DNA from: Saccharomonospora sp. NB11
Lineage (GTDB): Bacteria > Actinomycetota > Actinomycetes > Mycobacteriales > Pseudonocardiaceae
NCBI RefSeq assembly: GCF_015910535.1
Contig: NZ_JACBJG010000004.1
Coordinates: 310,001 to 374,000, forward strand
DNA length: 64,000 nucleotides
Direction of reading: 5' to 3'
Numbering within the stretch: the stretch's first letter is position 1; each line of letters opens with the position of its first letter. This document shows positions 29,130-39,105 of this stretch, one piece after another. The notes below the pieces were generated by a model, which was given only the letters and a program-made list of their open reading frames with translations, did no database searches and had not been told where the DNA came from. Position numbers and translations under genes: made by a program.

Positions 29130-30113
29130 CTAAACGTTACCTCGAAGGGGGTAAACGCCATGTGTTGCCGTGCTGCGCGTCTCCGTCCGCACCGCCGGTG
29201 AGTGCGACAGGCCGAAGGCACCGGCGACCAGCAGGACGCCCGACAGCGCGACGGCGGCGAGCGGGCCGGCTTCGGTGGAGGGCACCGCGTCGAACACCAG
29301 CAGTCCGATCGTGAAGCTCACCACCGGGTTCACGGTCGACATCACGGCCACCGCGATCGACAACGAGCCCGAGCCGTAGGCCTGGTGCCCCAGGACGAGG
29401 CCCGAGAACGTGGTGAGGGCCAGCAGGTAGCCCGGCCAGTCCAAGGCGGTGGCGAGCACGCCGTCGTCGACGAGGCTGTCGGCCGTCAGTTTCATCATCG
29501 CGGCGCTCATCGCGTAGCAGATCCCGGCCGAGGCGGCGACCAACGCGCTGTACACCATCGGCCCCCGACGCTGGGCAATCTGCAACAGAGTCGCGATCGT
29601 GAGCACGGCCACGATGATCGCGACGACGAGGCGACTGCGGTCGGCCTCGCCCTCCAGCGGCGCGGCACCCTCCACCGAGAGGAACAACGCCACGCCACCA
29701 CTGATGGCGAGCGCGGCCAGCCAGTCCCGGAACGGAGGCCACTGCCGCATCGCCGCGGACGCCATGGGCAGCGCGAACAGTAGCTGGGTGACCAGCAACG
29801 GCTGCACCAGGGCGACCGAACCGAAGTACAGGGCCGCCGCCTGCGACGCGAACCCCAAGAGGTTCGTCGTCCACCCCGCGAGCCACACCCGCTGCCGCAG
29901 CAGCCTCCGGAACAACCACAGCACGGGGATCCGGTGGGTGCTCGCCCGGTGCTCGGCGTCGGAATCGGCCGCCCGCAACACCGCACGGCGTTGCAGAGCC
30001 GCCGAGGCGGCGAAGAGGAACGCCGCCACGAAGCCGAGAAGGACAGGCAGTACCACGGTGGAAGTCAGCGTCACGGCGCCGCGCGGGATTCCCGATCGGA
30101 GCGGATGAGACAC
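29130..30113 (-). CDS. DMT-superfamily-like transporter
   Basis: 327 aa from GTG 30113; a TACCCT -10 at 30126-30131 would give a five-base leader. Nine to ten membrane helices with an internal duplication are visible. GFASQAAALYFGSVALVQPLLVTQLLFALPMAS and a second half with LVLGHQAYGSGSLSIAVAVMSTVNPVVSF resemble EamA/NIPA-like carriers. Between them is a hydrophilic Arg-rich loop. The substrate is not predictable; metabolite export and Mg transport are both known in the superfamily. It is divergent from qor. Confidence 0.8.
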   Translation of the reverse strand: MSHPLRSGIPRGAVTLTSTVVLPVLLGFVAAFLFAASAALQRRAVLRAADSDAEHRASTHRIPVLWLFRRLLRQRVWLAGWTTNLLGFASQAAALYFGSVALVQPLLVTQLLFALPMASAAMRQWPPFRDWLAALAISGGVALFLSVEGAAPLEGEADRSRLVVAIIVAVLTIATLLQIAQRRGPMVYSALVAASAGICYAMSAAMMKLTADSLVDDGVLATALDWPGYLLALTTFSGLVLGHQAYGSGSLSIAVAVMSTVNPVVSFTIGLLVFDAVPSTEAGPLAAVALSGVLLVAGAFGLSHSPAVRTETRSTATHGVYPLRGNV

Positions 30114-30216
30114 GACGCACGCTTCAGGGTAGTCCGGCCGCACCGCCCTCCGGACCCGCTCGACGGCATCGTGTTGAGTGGAGTCGAGGAAGCTCACCGA
30201 CTGAGGGAGGACACGC

Positions 30217-31188
30217 ATGGTGCGAGCGATCCGCATGGAGCGGACGGGAGGCCCCGAGGTGCTCGACGTCGTCGACGTCGAGGAGTCCGAGCCGGGCCAG
30301 GGAGAGCTGCTGGTCGAGGTGGCCGCCGCCGGGGTGAACTACATCGACACCTATCAGCGCAGCGGGATCTACCCGGTACCGCTGCCCTACACGCCCGGGC
30401 TGGAGGGCGCGGGCCGGGTCACCGCGGTGGGCCCCGGCGTGACCGAGTTCTCCGTGGGTGACCGGGTGGCCTGGCAGGGTTCGCCGGGTGCCTACGCCGA
30501 GCGGGCCGTGGTGCCCGCGGACGTCGCCGTGCGGGTTCCCGAGGCGGTCAGCGACGAGACGGCCGCCGCGGTCATGCTGCAGGGCATCACCGCGCACTAC
30601 CTCACGTCGTCGACGCACGCGGTGCGCGAGGGCGAGACCGTGCTGGTGCACGCGGCGGCCGGAGGCGTCGGGCTGCTGCTCATCCAACTGGCGAAGGCGC
30701 GTGGCGCGCGGGTGATCGGGACCGTGTCCACGCCGGAGAAGGAGGCGCTCGCCCGTGAAACGGGCGCCGACGAGGTGATCCGCTACACCGAGCAGGACTT
30801 CGTGGAAGCCGTGCGCGAACTCACCGACGGTGAGGGCGTGGACGTGGTCTACGACGGCGTCGGCGCCTCGACGTACGAGGGAAGTCTGACGTGTCTGCGT
30901 CCGCGGGGGCTGCTGGCCCTGTTCGGCGCGGCGAGCGGACCCGTTCCGCCGATCGACCCGCAGCGGCTCAACCGAGGTGGGTCGCTGTTCCTCACCCGGC
31001 CGACGAGCGGGGACTACACGCGGACGCGTCAGGAGCTGGAATGGCGGGTCGGTGAGCTGCTCGACGGGTTGGCCAAGGGCACGCTGACGGTCCGGGTCGG
31101 CGGCCGGTACGCGCTGTCGGACGTGCGCGCGGCGCACGAGGACCTCCAGGGCCGGCGCACCGCGGGCAAGCTACTGCTGCTCCCCTGA
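30217..31188 (+). CDS. qor: Zinc-independent quinone oxidoreductase (MDR family)
   Basis: 323 aa with GGGAGGA 6 bases before ATG. GroES-like N-terminal domain, then a Rossmann fold with VLVHAAAGGVGLLLIQLAK and the NADPH-binding ARVIGTVSTPEKEALAR. The zinc ligands of alcohol dehydrogenases are missing, as in Qor/zeta-crystallin. VNYIDTYQRSGIYPVPLPYTPG is the family's N-terminal signature. The enzyme reduces quinones with NADPH in the cytosol. Rv1454c holds the same genomic position in mycobacteria. Confidence 0.92.
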   Translation: MVRAIRMERTGGPEVLDVVDVEESEPGQGELLVEVAAAGVNYIDTYQRSGIYPVPLPYTPGLEGAGRVTAVGPGVTEFSVGDRVAWQGSPGAYAERAVVPADVAVRVPEAVSDETAAAVMLQGITAHYLTSSTHAVREGETVLVHAAAGGVGLLLIQLAKARGARVIGTVSTPEKEALARETGADEVIRYTEQDFVEAVRELTDGEGVDVVYDGVGASTYEGSLTCLRPRGLLALFGAASGPVPPIDPQRLNRGGSLFLTRPTSGDYTRTRQELEWRVGELLDGLAKGTLTVRVGGRYALSDVRAAHEDLQGRRTAGKLLLLP

Positions 31189-31195
31189 CACCCGG

Positions 31196-31235
31196 GTCGT
31201 GAGTGGACGGGCGTCGCGCCACGTCCACTCACGAC
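31196..31235. terminator. Bidirectional hairpin terminator between qor and the FKBP gene
   Basis: Perfect 14-bp arms GTCGTGAGTGGACG and CGTCCACTCACGAC with a 12-base loop, between two converging genes. The GTGAGTGGACG motif is a typical intergenic element in this group of actinomycetes (from memory). Confidence 0.85.
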
Positions 31236-31244
31236 GCCGGCTCG

Positions 31245-31853
31245 TCACTGCTGCGGTGCGATGTCCACGACCTCGGCGACCACCACGAGGGTCTCGCCGT
31301 TGAGCGGGTTGTCGCTGTCCTGGGCGAAGCCCATGGTCTCGGGCACGACGATCAACCGTTGCGTGCCCTGCTTGGCTCCCTGCAACGCCTCGTTCCAGCC
31401 CTCGAAGCCCGCCTGCTGCTCGCCGAGCTGGACGCTCAGCGTGCCGAGCGTGCCGAAGGAGCTCTCCTTCACCTCGCCGTCGGACCACGCGACGATCGAG
31501 TAGTCGAGGTCGAGCTGGTCGCCCTCGGCGGCGGCCGGACCGGAGCCGGGCTGCAGGTCGCGGGTCAGCAGCTCGGTCGGCTCGGCGCAGTCCTTCGGGA
31601 TGGTGACCTCGTAGCCCTCGCCCTCGGCGGACTGCGTGACCTCGATGTCCTCGGCCGTGCAGGGCTCACCCTGACCGTCCTGCTCACCCTGCGTCGGGGG
31701 CTGCTGCGTGCCCTGCGTGGGCTGCGCCGCCTGCTCCGACGGCGTGGGATCGGCCCCCGGAGGCAGGTCCGAGGGCTGCTCGTTCGGCGGCGAACACGCC
31801 GCGAGCGCCGCGGCGACGGCCGCCACGGTGATGATCTTGCCAGCGTTGCGCAT
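31245..31853 (-). CDS. FKBP-type peptidyl-prolyl isomerase lipoprotein
   Basis: 202 aa from ATG 31853, set by a TAGGGT -10 seven bases upstream. The signal peptide VAAVAAALAAC gives lipobox LAAC with C20, so the mature protein is lipid-anchored outside. Residues ~25-65 are a Pro/Gln/Gly-rich linker. The FKBP domain has GDQLDLDYSIVAWSDGEV, FEGWNEALQGAKQGTQRLIVVPETMGFA and the final LVVVAEVVDI. It would catalyse proline isomerisation during folding of exported proteins. Frame upstream of M34 is unsupported. Confidence 0.9.
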   Translation of the reverse strand: MRNAGKIITVAAVAAALAACSPPNEQPSDLPPGADPTPSEQAAQPTQGTQQPPTQGEQDGQGEPCTAEDIEVTQSAEGEGYEVTIPKDCAEPTELLTRDLQPGSGPAAAEGDQLDLDYSIVAWSDGEVKESSFGTLGTLSVQLGEQQAGFEGWNEALQGAKQGTQRLIVVPETMGFAQDSDNPLNGETLVVVAEVVDIAPQQ

Positions 31854-31860
31854 GGTTGAC

Positions 31861-31866
31861 ACCCTA
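31861..31866 (-). promoter_or_regulatory. -10 element of the FKBP gene (leaderless)
   Basis: TAGGGT followed by seven bases and ATG 31853 on the minus strand; it lies at the end of helR. Confidence 0.55.
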
Positions 31867-34278
31867 TCCGGCCGCCGACAAGGCGCTTTGCTCGCCTGAG
31901 AGTGCGGGCATCGGCGTCGTCGTGTGGACGATGCCGAGCCGCTGCGTGGCACGCGTCAGCGCCACGTAGACGTCGTTGAGTCCCCGGGGCGACTCGGCCA
32001 CGACGCCCTCGGGGTCGACCACGATCACCGAGTCGAACTCCAGGCCCTTCGACCGGCTCACCGTGAGCACCGACACGCGCGGGTTGTCACCGGTGTCGTC
32101 CGTGCCCGCTGCCTGCTGGATCTCGGCGAGATCCGCCTCCAGCTCGGCTTCCTTCGACTCCGGACACAACACGGCCAGAGTGCCGCCGCCCCGGTCGGCG
32201 GTGAGTTCCTCCAACTCCTCGGCGACCCAGCGCCGCAAGTCGGCCGTGAGCGAGTCGTCGGAACTGGACCGCCGCCAGGGACGCGTCCCGGACTCCCGGA
32301 CCGACGTGGGCGCGGACAGGCCGGTGTCGAGTTCGGCCAGCACGCGGGAGGCGAGTTCCATGATCTCCGCCGGTGTGCGGTAGTTCACGGTGAGTTCCCG
32401 CAGCCGCCACCGGTCCCCCACGTACGGGCGCAGCACCCGCTCCCACGACGACGTGCCCGCGGCCGATCCGGTCTGCGAGACGTCCCCCACGAGCGTCATC
32501 GACCGGCTCGGGCAACGGCGCATGAGCAGCCGCCAGTCCATCTCGGACAGCTCCTGGGCCTCGTCGACGATCACGTGACCGAACGTCCAGGAGCGGTCGA
32601 GCGCGGCGCGCTGCGCGGCAGTGAGGTCGCTGCGCGCCTCCTGCCGTTCGGCGAGCAACTCCGCGTCGAGGACGTCGCGCACCCGCACGACCTCCTCGTC
32701 GATGATCTCGTCGTCCTGTTCCAGGACGTGCAGCACGCCCTCCGCGTAGGCCCGCTCCTCACGACGCTGCCGTTCCCGACGGGCGCGTGCCTCCGTGTCG
32801 TCCTCCCCCAGCAGCTCGGCGAGTTCGTCGAGCAGGGGCACGTCGGCGGGCGTCCACAGCGCACCGGGGCGACGCAGCAGACTGCGCCATTCCCGCTCGG
32901 TGAGGAGGTCGCGGGCGGCCGAGGCAAGGCGGTCGGCGTCTGTCAGCAAGTCGCTCAGCAGCTCCTGCGGGGTGAGCTTCGGCCACAGGCTCTGCAACGC
33001 CGCCTGCACCGCGGAGTCCTCGGCGAGCTCCTGGCGCACCGTCGCGAGATCACGGGCGTCGAGCATGGGGCCGCTGTCGACCTCGTCGTCCGCCAGCGGC
33101 ACCTCGGGCAGGTCGTCCAGGACGTCGGACTCCAGCTTGCGCACCGCCTGGTCGGCCAGCGCGTCGAGCAGTCGGTCGACGAACACGCGACGCGCCACGT
33201 TGTGGGGTCGCTGCGTCTCACGTGCCTTCGCCCGCGCCCGCTCGCAGGTGCGCCGGTCGAGCGTGAGGACCTCCCCGCCTTCGACCTGCACCTCCAGGAC
33301 GGTCTCCGGCACGATCTGGCGGTCGCGCACGGCCTGCGCGAGCACCTCGGCCATGACGAGCCTGCCCTTGACCTCGGCGACCTCCGGGGTGTCCGTTCCC
33401 GTGGCCGCGAGCCCGGGGAAGAGCTCGCCCACCGTGGCCAGCAGGACGCCCGTCTCCCCCAGCGAGGGCAGGACCTGGCCGATGTAGCGCAGGAAGGTGC
33501 TGTTGGGGCCGACCACGAGCACACCACGCGTGGTGAGTTGCCTGCGGTAGGTGTAGAGCAGGTAGGCCGCGCGGTGCAGCGCCACGGCGGTCTTGCCCGT
33601 CCCGGGCCCGCCCTGCACCACGAGCACGCCGTTCATGTCGGCGCGGATGATGCGGTCCTGCTCCGCCTGGATGGTCGAGACGATGTCGGACATCTCGCCG
33701 GTGCGGCGACGCTCCAGCGCGGCCAGCAACGCCGCTTCGCCGGCCAGCCCGAGGTGGTCGGTGTGCTCACCGGCGCCGAGGTCGAGCACCTCGTCGTCGA
33801 TGCCCACGACGCGGCGGCTGAGCGACCGGATGTGCCTGCGCCGCCGCACTCCCTGCGGGGAGGCAGCGGTGGCGAGGTAGAAGGGCCGCGCGGCGGGTGC
33901 CCGCCAGTCGATCAGCAGGGGCCGGTAGTCGTCGCTCTCGTCGAACAACCCGACCCGCCCGATGTACATCGTCGGGTCGTCGTCGGTCCGGTCGGCCCTG
34001 TCGGCGAAGTCGAGCCTGCCGAAGCACAGCCCCTGCTCCACGGACTTGAGCTGCGCCAGCCGGTCGCTGTAGGTGGCGGTGGCCGCCTCCCGCTCGGCGT
34101 CGGCCTGCGGCGTCCCGCCCGTGCTGCGCAAGGCTTCGGTGAGCCTGCGGTCGGCCAGCTCCCGCTCGGCGTCGAGCCGCGCGTACAACGTCGAGACGTA
34201 CGCCTGCTCGGCGGCGATCTCGGTGTTCTTGGCGTCGGACGGTGCGGACGACGGGTCGATCTGCGGGTCGAACGTCAT
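31864..34278 (-). CDS. helR: HelR/HelD-type RNA polymerase recycling ATPase
   Basis: 804 aa from ATG 34278; the open frame upstream is antisense-like and lacks recognisable protein. The N-terminal coiled coil (~20-85: AYVSTLYARLDAERELADRRL) is the arm that HelD proteins place in the RNA polymerase secondary channel. Walker A is GGPGTGKT at 223-230, and helicase motifs include VIVDEAQELSEMDWRLLMRR, TLVGDVSQTGS and VLTVSRSKGLEFDSVIVVDPEG. These ATPases free stalled polymerase and, in HelR form, can give rifamycin tolerance. HelR versus HelD was judged by general pattern only. Confidence 0.82.
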   Translation of the reverse strand: MTFDPQIDPSSAPSDAKNTEIAAEQAYVSTLYARLDAERELADRRLTEALRSTGGTPQADAEREAATATYSDRLAQLKSVEQGLCFGRLDFADRADRTDDDPTMYIGRVGLFDESDDYRPLLIDWRAPAARPFYLATAASPQGVRRRRHIRSLSRRVVGIDDEVLDLGAGEHTDHLGLAGEAALLAALERRRTGEMSDIVSTIQAEQDRIIRADMNGVLVVQGGPGTGKTAVALHRAAYLLYTYRRQLTTRGVLVVGPNSTFLRYIGQVLPSLGETGVLLATVGELFPGLAATGTDTPEVAEVKGRLVMAEVLAQAVRDRQIVPETVLEVQVEGGEVLTLDRRTCERARAKARETQRPHNVARRVFVDRLLDALADQAVRKLESDVLDDLPEVPLADDEVDSGPMLDARDLATVRQELAEDSAVQAALQSLWPKLTPQELLSDLLTDADRLASAARDLLTEREWRSLLRRPGALWTPADVPLLDELAELLGEDDTEARARRERQRREERAYAEGVLHVLEQDDEIIDEEVVRVRDVLDAELLAERQEARSDLTAAQRAALDRSWTFGHVIVDEAQELSEMDWRLLMRRCPSRSMTLVGDVSQTGSAAGTSSWERVLRPYVGDRWRLRELTVNYRTPAEIMELASRVLAELDTGLSAPTSVRESGTRPWRRSSSDDSLTADLRRWVAEELEELTADRGGGTLAVLCPESKEAELEADLAEIQQAAGTDDTGDNPRVSVLTVSRSKGLEFDSVIVVDPEGVVAESPRGLNDVYVALTRATQRLGIVHTTTPMPALSGEQSALSAAG

Positions 34279-34421
34279 GGTGTTGTCGGGTTCCCGATGC
34301 TGCGGGGACACGGACACAAGCAGCCCACTTTCGCGGTCGAGGGACTCACACAGCCCAGAGATAACGAACGCGGTCCGCGGACCATTCCCGGCCCCACCCG
34401 ATCCGGGGACCGGAAGGGGAA

Positions 34422-35402
34422 TCAGAAGGGCAGTCCGATGACCGGCAGCCCGATGGCCGAGTCGACGGCCAAGGCGACGAACACGATCATCAGATAGGTG
34501 TTCGACCGGTGGAACAGCGACATGGGCTTCGTCTTCTCGCCCCGGGCCACGGCCGCGTAGAGGCGGTGGGCGTAGAAGAGGAACCACGCACCGCTGAGCA
34601 CCGCGAAGGCCGTGTAGAGCCAACTGGTGGCAGGCACCAGCAGGAGCGTCCAGCCCACCATGACCCACGAGTACACGACGATCTGCTTGGCGACGTGCTT
34701 CGGTGTGGCCACCACGGGCAGCATCGGAACGCCCGCCCGCTCGTAGTCCTCCCGGTACCGCATGGCGAGCGCCCAGGTGTGCGGCGGGGTCCAGAAGAAG
34801 ATCACGCCGAACATGACGAAGGCGGGCCACTCCACCGTGCCCGTCACCGCGGCCCAGCCGATGACCACCGGCATGCACCCGGCCGCACCGCCCCAGACCA
34901 CGTTCTGCGGCGTCCTGCGCTTCAGCAGCAGCGTGTAGACGAAGATGTAGAAGAGGATCGTGGCCACCGCGAGGACGGCGGCGAGCAGGTTCACCGTCGC
35001 GTAGAGCAGCCCGAAGGACGCCAGCCCGAGCGCGACACCGAAGATGAGCGCGTTGCGCCTCGGCACGGAGTCCCGCACCAGCGGTCGCCGCTTGGTCCGG
35101 TTCATCACCTTGTCGATGTCGGCGTCGATGACGCAGTTCAGCGCGTTGGCGCTACCCGCGGCCATCGTTCCGCCGACGAGCGTGGCCAGGACCAGCCACG
35201 GTGACGGGATCTCGCGGCCCGCGAGGAACATCGCGGGGATGGTGGTCACGAGCAGCAGCTCGATGACCCTGGGCTTGGCCAGCGCGGCGTACGCGCCGAT
35301 GACGTCACGCAGACCCCGCCGGCCACCAGCTTCCGACTCGCCAGTGGGATGCACGGCGCTGGTGTGCTCACTGCGCCCGTGCGCAGCGTTCACCAACGAC
35401 AT
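34422..35402 (-). CDS. ctaB: Protoheme IX farnesyltransferase (heme O synthase)
   Basis: 326 aa from ATG 35402, with AGGGAG 5-6 bases upstream. Nine membrane helices of the UbiA superfamily. The prenyl-diphosphate motif [20 protein letters not shown] and the second acidic site in [18 protein letters not shown] are both intact, and [19 protein letters not shown] is the family N-terminus. It makes heme O from protoheme for ctaA. The gene is divergent from tkt, as in mycobacteria. The N-terminal ~45 residues are cytosolic and Ser/Gly-rich. Confidence 0.94.
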   Translation of the reverse strand: MSLVNAAHGRSEHTSAVHPTGESEAGGRRGLRDVIGAYAALAKPRVIELLLVTTIPAMFLAGREIPSPWLVLATLVGGTMAAGSANALNCVIDADIDKVMNRTKRRPLVRDSVPRRNALIFGVALGLASFGLLYATVNLLAAVLAVATILFYIFVYTLLLKRRTPQNVVWGGAAGCMPVVIGWAAVTGTVEWPAFVMFGVIFFWTPPHTWALAMRYREDYERAGVPMLPVVATPKHVAKQIVVYSWVMVGWTLLLVPATSWLYTAFAVLSGAWFLFYAHRLYAAVARGEKTKPMSLFHRSNTYLMIVFVALAVDSAIGLPVIGLPF

Positions 35403-35797
35403 TTCGCTCCCTGTGCCTTGAAATTCGTCCCCGCGCCGAGCTGGGCGCGATACCTTGACAGATCGTAGTAGAGCGCGTGTTCGACCTGCCCGGCGGCACC
35501 CGGGCGGGGGACGCACGTCACGCCCGCGCCGACGCCGCAGGGTCACGGCCTCGACGAGCCCCGCGCTGCCCGGCGACGATCTCCGGCGCGCCGAGGCGGT
35601 CGACTAGGCTGGCCGACGTATTCCCGGTACCGCCGCCGACGTCGCACATGTCCTCGATCCATGCCCGAATTTCTGCAGGCCAGTCCCGTGAGATGGCAGC
35701 ACACAGGGTTCAGGATCGATTAAGATCGTCTGTGACGACGACGATCGGGTAACCGGGCAAGGAACACCAACGCGCGAGACTTCAGGGAGCCGAGTCA
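35403..35797. promoter_or_regulatory. Divergent ctaB/tkt control region
   Basis: 395 bases without a supported gene. TTGACA occurs at 35455-35460 but without a matching -10. TAAGAT at 35721-35726 is the best -10 for tkt, giving a leader of about 65 bases. It is part of the 12-mer ATCGATTAAGAT (35715-35726) that recurs upstream of gap. A TAGGCT at 35606 has no start codon after it. The ribosome site of tkt is AGGGAG close to GTG 35798. Confidence 0.5.
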
Positions 35798-37891
35798 GTG
35801 TCGGAGATCGCCCCTTCGGATAACAACCCTCTGTTGCGCCGGAACTACCCGGCAGACTGGTCGGATCTGGACACCCGTGCGGTGGACACGATCCGTGTTC
35901 TGGCGGCCGACGCCGTCGAACACTGCGGCAGCGGGCACCCCGGCACGGCCATGAGCCTGGCGCCGGTGGCCTACTCGCTGTTCCAGCGCATCATGCGCCA
36001 CGATCCGGCCGACCCGGAGTGGCCCGCGAGGGACCGCTTCGTCCTGTCCGCCGGGCACAGCAGCCTCACGCTGTACCTGCAGCTCTTCCTCGCCGGCTAC
36101 GGCCTGGAGATGGAGGACATCAAGCAGCTCCGCAAGTGGGGCTCGGCCACGCCGGGACACCCCGAGTACCGCCACACGCCGGGCGTGGAGACCACGACCG
36201 GTCCGCTGGGCCAGGGCCTCGCCAACGCGGTCGGCATGGCCATGGCGGCCCGGCGGGAGCGGGGTCTGCTCGACCCCGACGCGCCGCAGGGGCAGAGCCC
36301 GTTCGACCACCACATCTACGTGATCGCCTCCGACGGCGACATCGAGGAGGGTGTCACCTCCGAGGCGTCCTCGATCGCGGGCCGGCAGGAACTCGGCAAC
36401 CTCGTCGTCATCTACGACGACAACAAGATCTCCATCGAGGACGACACGGCGATCGCACTGTCCGAGGACACCGCCAAGCGCTACGAGGCGTACGGCTGGC
36501 ACGTCCAGGTGGTCGACGGCGGTGAGGACGTCGTCGCGTTCGAGAAGGCCATCGAGGCCGCGAAGGCGGAGACGACGCGCCCGTCGTTCATCCTCCTGCG
36601 CACCGTGATCGGCTACCCCGCGCCGACGAAGATGAACACCGGCAAGGCCCACGGTGCCGCCCTCGGCGCCGACGAGGTCGCAGGTGTGAAGAAGGCCCTC
36701 GGCTTCGATCCCGAGGTGTCGTTCCACATCGACGACGAGGTCCTGGCCCACACCCGCAAGGTCGGCGAGCGCGCCAAGGCCGAGCGCGAGAAGTGGCAGC
36801 AGGCCTTCGACGAGTGGGCGAAGGCCAACCCGGAGCGCAAGGAGCTGGCCGACCGCCTCCGCACCCGGACCCTGCCCGCGGGCTGGGAGGAGAAGCTGCC
36901 GAGCTGGGAGCCGGACGCCAAGGGCATCGCGACCCGCAAGGCCTCCGGTGAGGTGCTCAACGCCATCGGCGACGTGCTGCCGGAGCTGTGGGGCGGCTCG
37001 GCCGACCTCGCCGAGAGCAACAACACGCTCATCAAGAACTCCGACTCGTTCGGTCCGGAGAGCGCGTCGACGGGCATGTTCACCGCCCACCCCTACGGGC
37101 GGAACCTGCACTTCGGTGTCCGCGAGCACGCGATGGGCGCGATCCTCAACGGCATCGCCCTGCACGGCGGGACCCGCCCCTACGGCGCGACCTTCCTCAT
37201 CTTCAGCGACTACATGCGGCCGTCGGTCCGGCTCGCCGCGCTGATGAAGGCTCCCGTGGTGTACGTCTGGACGCACGACTCCATCGGCCTCGGCGAGGAC
37301 GGCCCGACGCACCAGCCGATCGAGCAGCTCGCGTCGCTGCGTGCCATCCCCGGTCTGAACGTGGTGCGTCCGGCCGACGCGAACGAGACGGCCGCGGCGT
37401 GGAAGGCAGCGCTGGAGGACATCGAGGCCCCCACCGGCCTCGCGCTGACCCGCCAGAACGTGCCGGTGCTGGAGGGCACCGACCCGGAGGGCGTGGCCAA
37501 GGGCGGTTACGTGCTGGCCGAGGCGTCCAACGGTTCCCCCGAGGTCGTGCTGATCGCGACGGGTTCCGAGGTGCAGCTCGCCGTCGAGGCGCGCGAGACG
37601 CTGGAGGCCGAGGGCACGCCCACCAGCGTGGTCTCGATGCCGTGTGTCGAGTGGTTCGACAAGCAGGACGCCGCCTACCGCGACGCCGTCATCCCGCCGA
37701 CCGTGAAGGCTCGGGTCGCCGTGGAGGCGGGCGTGGCGCAGCCGTGGCACCGCTTCGTCGGTGACGCGGGCGAGATCGTGTCGATCGAGCACTTCGGTGC
37801 CTCGGCCGACTACAAGACGCTCTACGAGAAGTTCGGGATCACCGCCGAGGCCGTGGTGGCCGCGGCCCGCCGCTCGCTGGCCAAGAGCTGA
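35798..37891 (+). CDS. tkt: Transketolase
   Basis: 697 aa from GTG with AGGGAG upstream. The thiamine-diphosphate motif runs from [18 protein letters not shown] to the [11 protein letters not shown] metal site. [15 protein letters not shown] is the N-terminal substrate loop, and [23 protein letters not shown] the C-terminal domain signature. Transketolase moves two-carbon units between sugar phosphates in the non-oxidative pentose phosphate pathway. It heads the operon tkt-tal-pgi-zwf-opcA-pgl, with 92 bases to tal. Length is normal. Confidence 0.96.
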   Translation: MSEIAPSDNNPLLRRNYPADWSDLDTRAVDTIRVLAADAVEHCGSGHPGTAMSLAPVAYSLFQRIMRHDPADPEWPARDRFVLSAGHSSLTLYLQLFLAGYGLEMEDIKQLRKWGSATPGHPEYRHTPGVETTTGPLGQGLANAVGMAMAARRERGLLDPDAPQGQSPFDHHIYVIASDGDIEEGVTSEASSIAGRQELGNLVVIYDDNKISIEDDTAIALSEDTAKRYEAYGWHVQVVDGGEDVVAFEKAIEAAKAETTRPSFILLRTVIGYPAPTKMNTGKAHGAALGADEVAGVKKALGFDPEVSFHIDDEVLAHTRKVGERAKAEREKWQQAFDEWAKANPERKELADRLRTRTLPAGWEEKLPSWEPDAKGIATRKASGEVLNAIGDVLPELWGGSADLAESNNTLIKNSDSFGPESASTGMFTAHPYGRNLHFGVREHAMGAILNGIALHGGTRPYGATFLIFSDYMRPSVRLAALMKAPVVYVWTHDSIGLGEDGPTHQPIEQLASLRAIPGLNVVRPADANETAAAWKAALEDIEAPTGLALTRQNVPVLEGTDPEGVAKGGYVLAEASNGSPEVVLIATGSEVQLAVEARETLEAEGTPTSVVSMPCVEWFDKQDAAYRDAVIPPTVKARVAVEAGVAQPWHRFVGDAGEIVSIEHFGASADYKTLYEKFGITAEAVVAAARRSLAKS

Positions 37892-37983
37892 CGTCGCGGT
37901 ACGCACAACCCGGTGGTGGGGGCGTCGTGGGCACGACGCGACGCCTCCACCCCAGGACTCGATACGTGGGAAGGGATGACGTC

Positions 37984-39105
37984 ATGGGCAACACCGACAG
38001 GCTGGCCCAGCTGTCCGAGGCAGGGGTGTCGATCTGGCTCGACGACCTGTCGCGCGAGCGGCTGCGCTCCGGGAACCTCGCGAACCTCATGCGGGACAAG
38101 CACGTCGTCGGGGTCACCACGAACCCGACGATCTTCGCCGGCGCCCTGTCGAAGGGCGAGGCGTACGACGAACAGATCCGCGAACTGGCCGCGCGCGGCG
38201 CGGACGTCCACGCCGCCGTCCGCGAGCTGACCACCAGCGACGTGCGCGAGGCCGCGGACCTCTTCCGCGACGTCTACACCGCGACGGGCGGGGTGGACGG
38301 CCGCGTGTCGATCGAGGTGGACCCGGGACTGGCCCGCGACACGGACAAGACCGTCGCCGAGGCCGAGGAACTGTGGAAGACCGTCGACCGGCCCAACATC
38401 TTCGTCAAGATCCCGGCCACCGAGCAGGGGCTGCCCGCGATCACGCGCACGCTCGCCGACGGCATCAGCGTCAACGTCACCCTGATCTTCTCGGTCGAGC
38501 GCTACCGCGCCGTCATCGAGGCGTTCTTCACCGGGCTGGAGCAGGCCAAGGCCAACGGGCACGACCTGGCCGCGATCGAGTCCGTGGCGTCGTTCTTCGT
38601 CTCCCGGGTCGACACCGAGGTGGACAAGCGTCTGGAGGCCATCGGCACCGACGAGGCCCTCGCCCTGCGCGGTGAGGCCGCGATCGCCAACGCCCGCCTC
38701 GCCTACGCCGCCTACGAGGAGCTGTTCGCGAGCGAGCGCTGGGCGGCGCTCAAGGAGGCCGGGGCCCGGCCGCAGCGTCCACTGTGGGCGTCCACCGGCG
38801 TGAAGAACCCGGACTACTCCGACACGCGCTACGTGGACCAGCTCGTCGTGGCGGGCACGGTCAACACGATGCCGGAGAAGACGTTGGACGCCGTCGCCGA
38901 CCACGCCGAGGTCACGGGCGACACCGTGACGGGCACGGCCGCCGAAGCACAGCAGGTGTTCGACCGGCTCGCCGCCGTGGGCATCGACGTCAGCGACGTC
39001 TTCCGCACGCTGGAGGACGAGGGCGTGGAGAAGTTCGACAAGTCCTGGGCCGAACTGCTCGACACCGTGCGCGGCCAGCTCGACTCGGCGAAGGCGGAGG
39101 GCTGA
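37984..39105 (+). CDS. tal: Transaldolase
   Basis: 373 aa from ATG 37984. The Schiff-base lysine is in [16 protein letters not shown]; other motifs are [45 protein letters not shown] and [19 protein letters not shown]. The size and pattern fit the actinobacterial transaldolase branch, not the short MipB-like one. It exchanges dihydroxyacetone units between sedoheptulose-7-phosphate and glyceraldehyde-3-phosphate. Its stop shares a base with the pgi start (TGATG). Confidence 0.95.
   Translation: MGNTDRLAQLSEAGVSIWLDDLSRERLRSGNLANLMRDKHVVGVTTNPTIFAGALSKGEAYDEQIRELAARGADVHAAVRELTTSDVREAADLFRDVYTATGGVDGRVSIEVDPGLARDTDKTVAEAEELWKTVDRPNIFVKIPATEQGLPAITRTLADGISVNVTLIFSVERYRAVIEAFFTGLEQAKANGHDLAAIESVASFFVSRVDTEVDKRLEAIGTDEALALRGEAAIANARLAYAAYEELFASERWAALKEAGARPQRPLWASTGVKNPDYSDTRYVDQLVVAGTVNTMPEKTLDAVADHAEVTGDTVTGTAAEAQQVFDRLAAVGIDVSDVFRTLEDEGVEKFDKSWAELLDTVRGQLDSAKAEG

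Noticed and set aside
34279-34421. Rifamycin-associated element upstream of helR
   Set aside because: The region contains GC-rich pieces but not the 19-base inverted repeat reported for Streptomyces.
35455-35460. TTGACA as a -35 box for tkt
   Set aside because: No -10 hexamer lies at the right distance and the tkt start is over 300 bases away.
35795-37906. 703-codon frame antisense to tkt
   Set aside because: It mirrors the transketolase gene, carries no recognisable domain, and is a codon-bias shadow.
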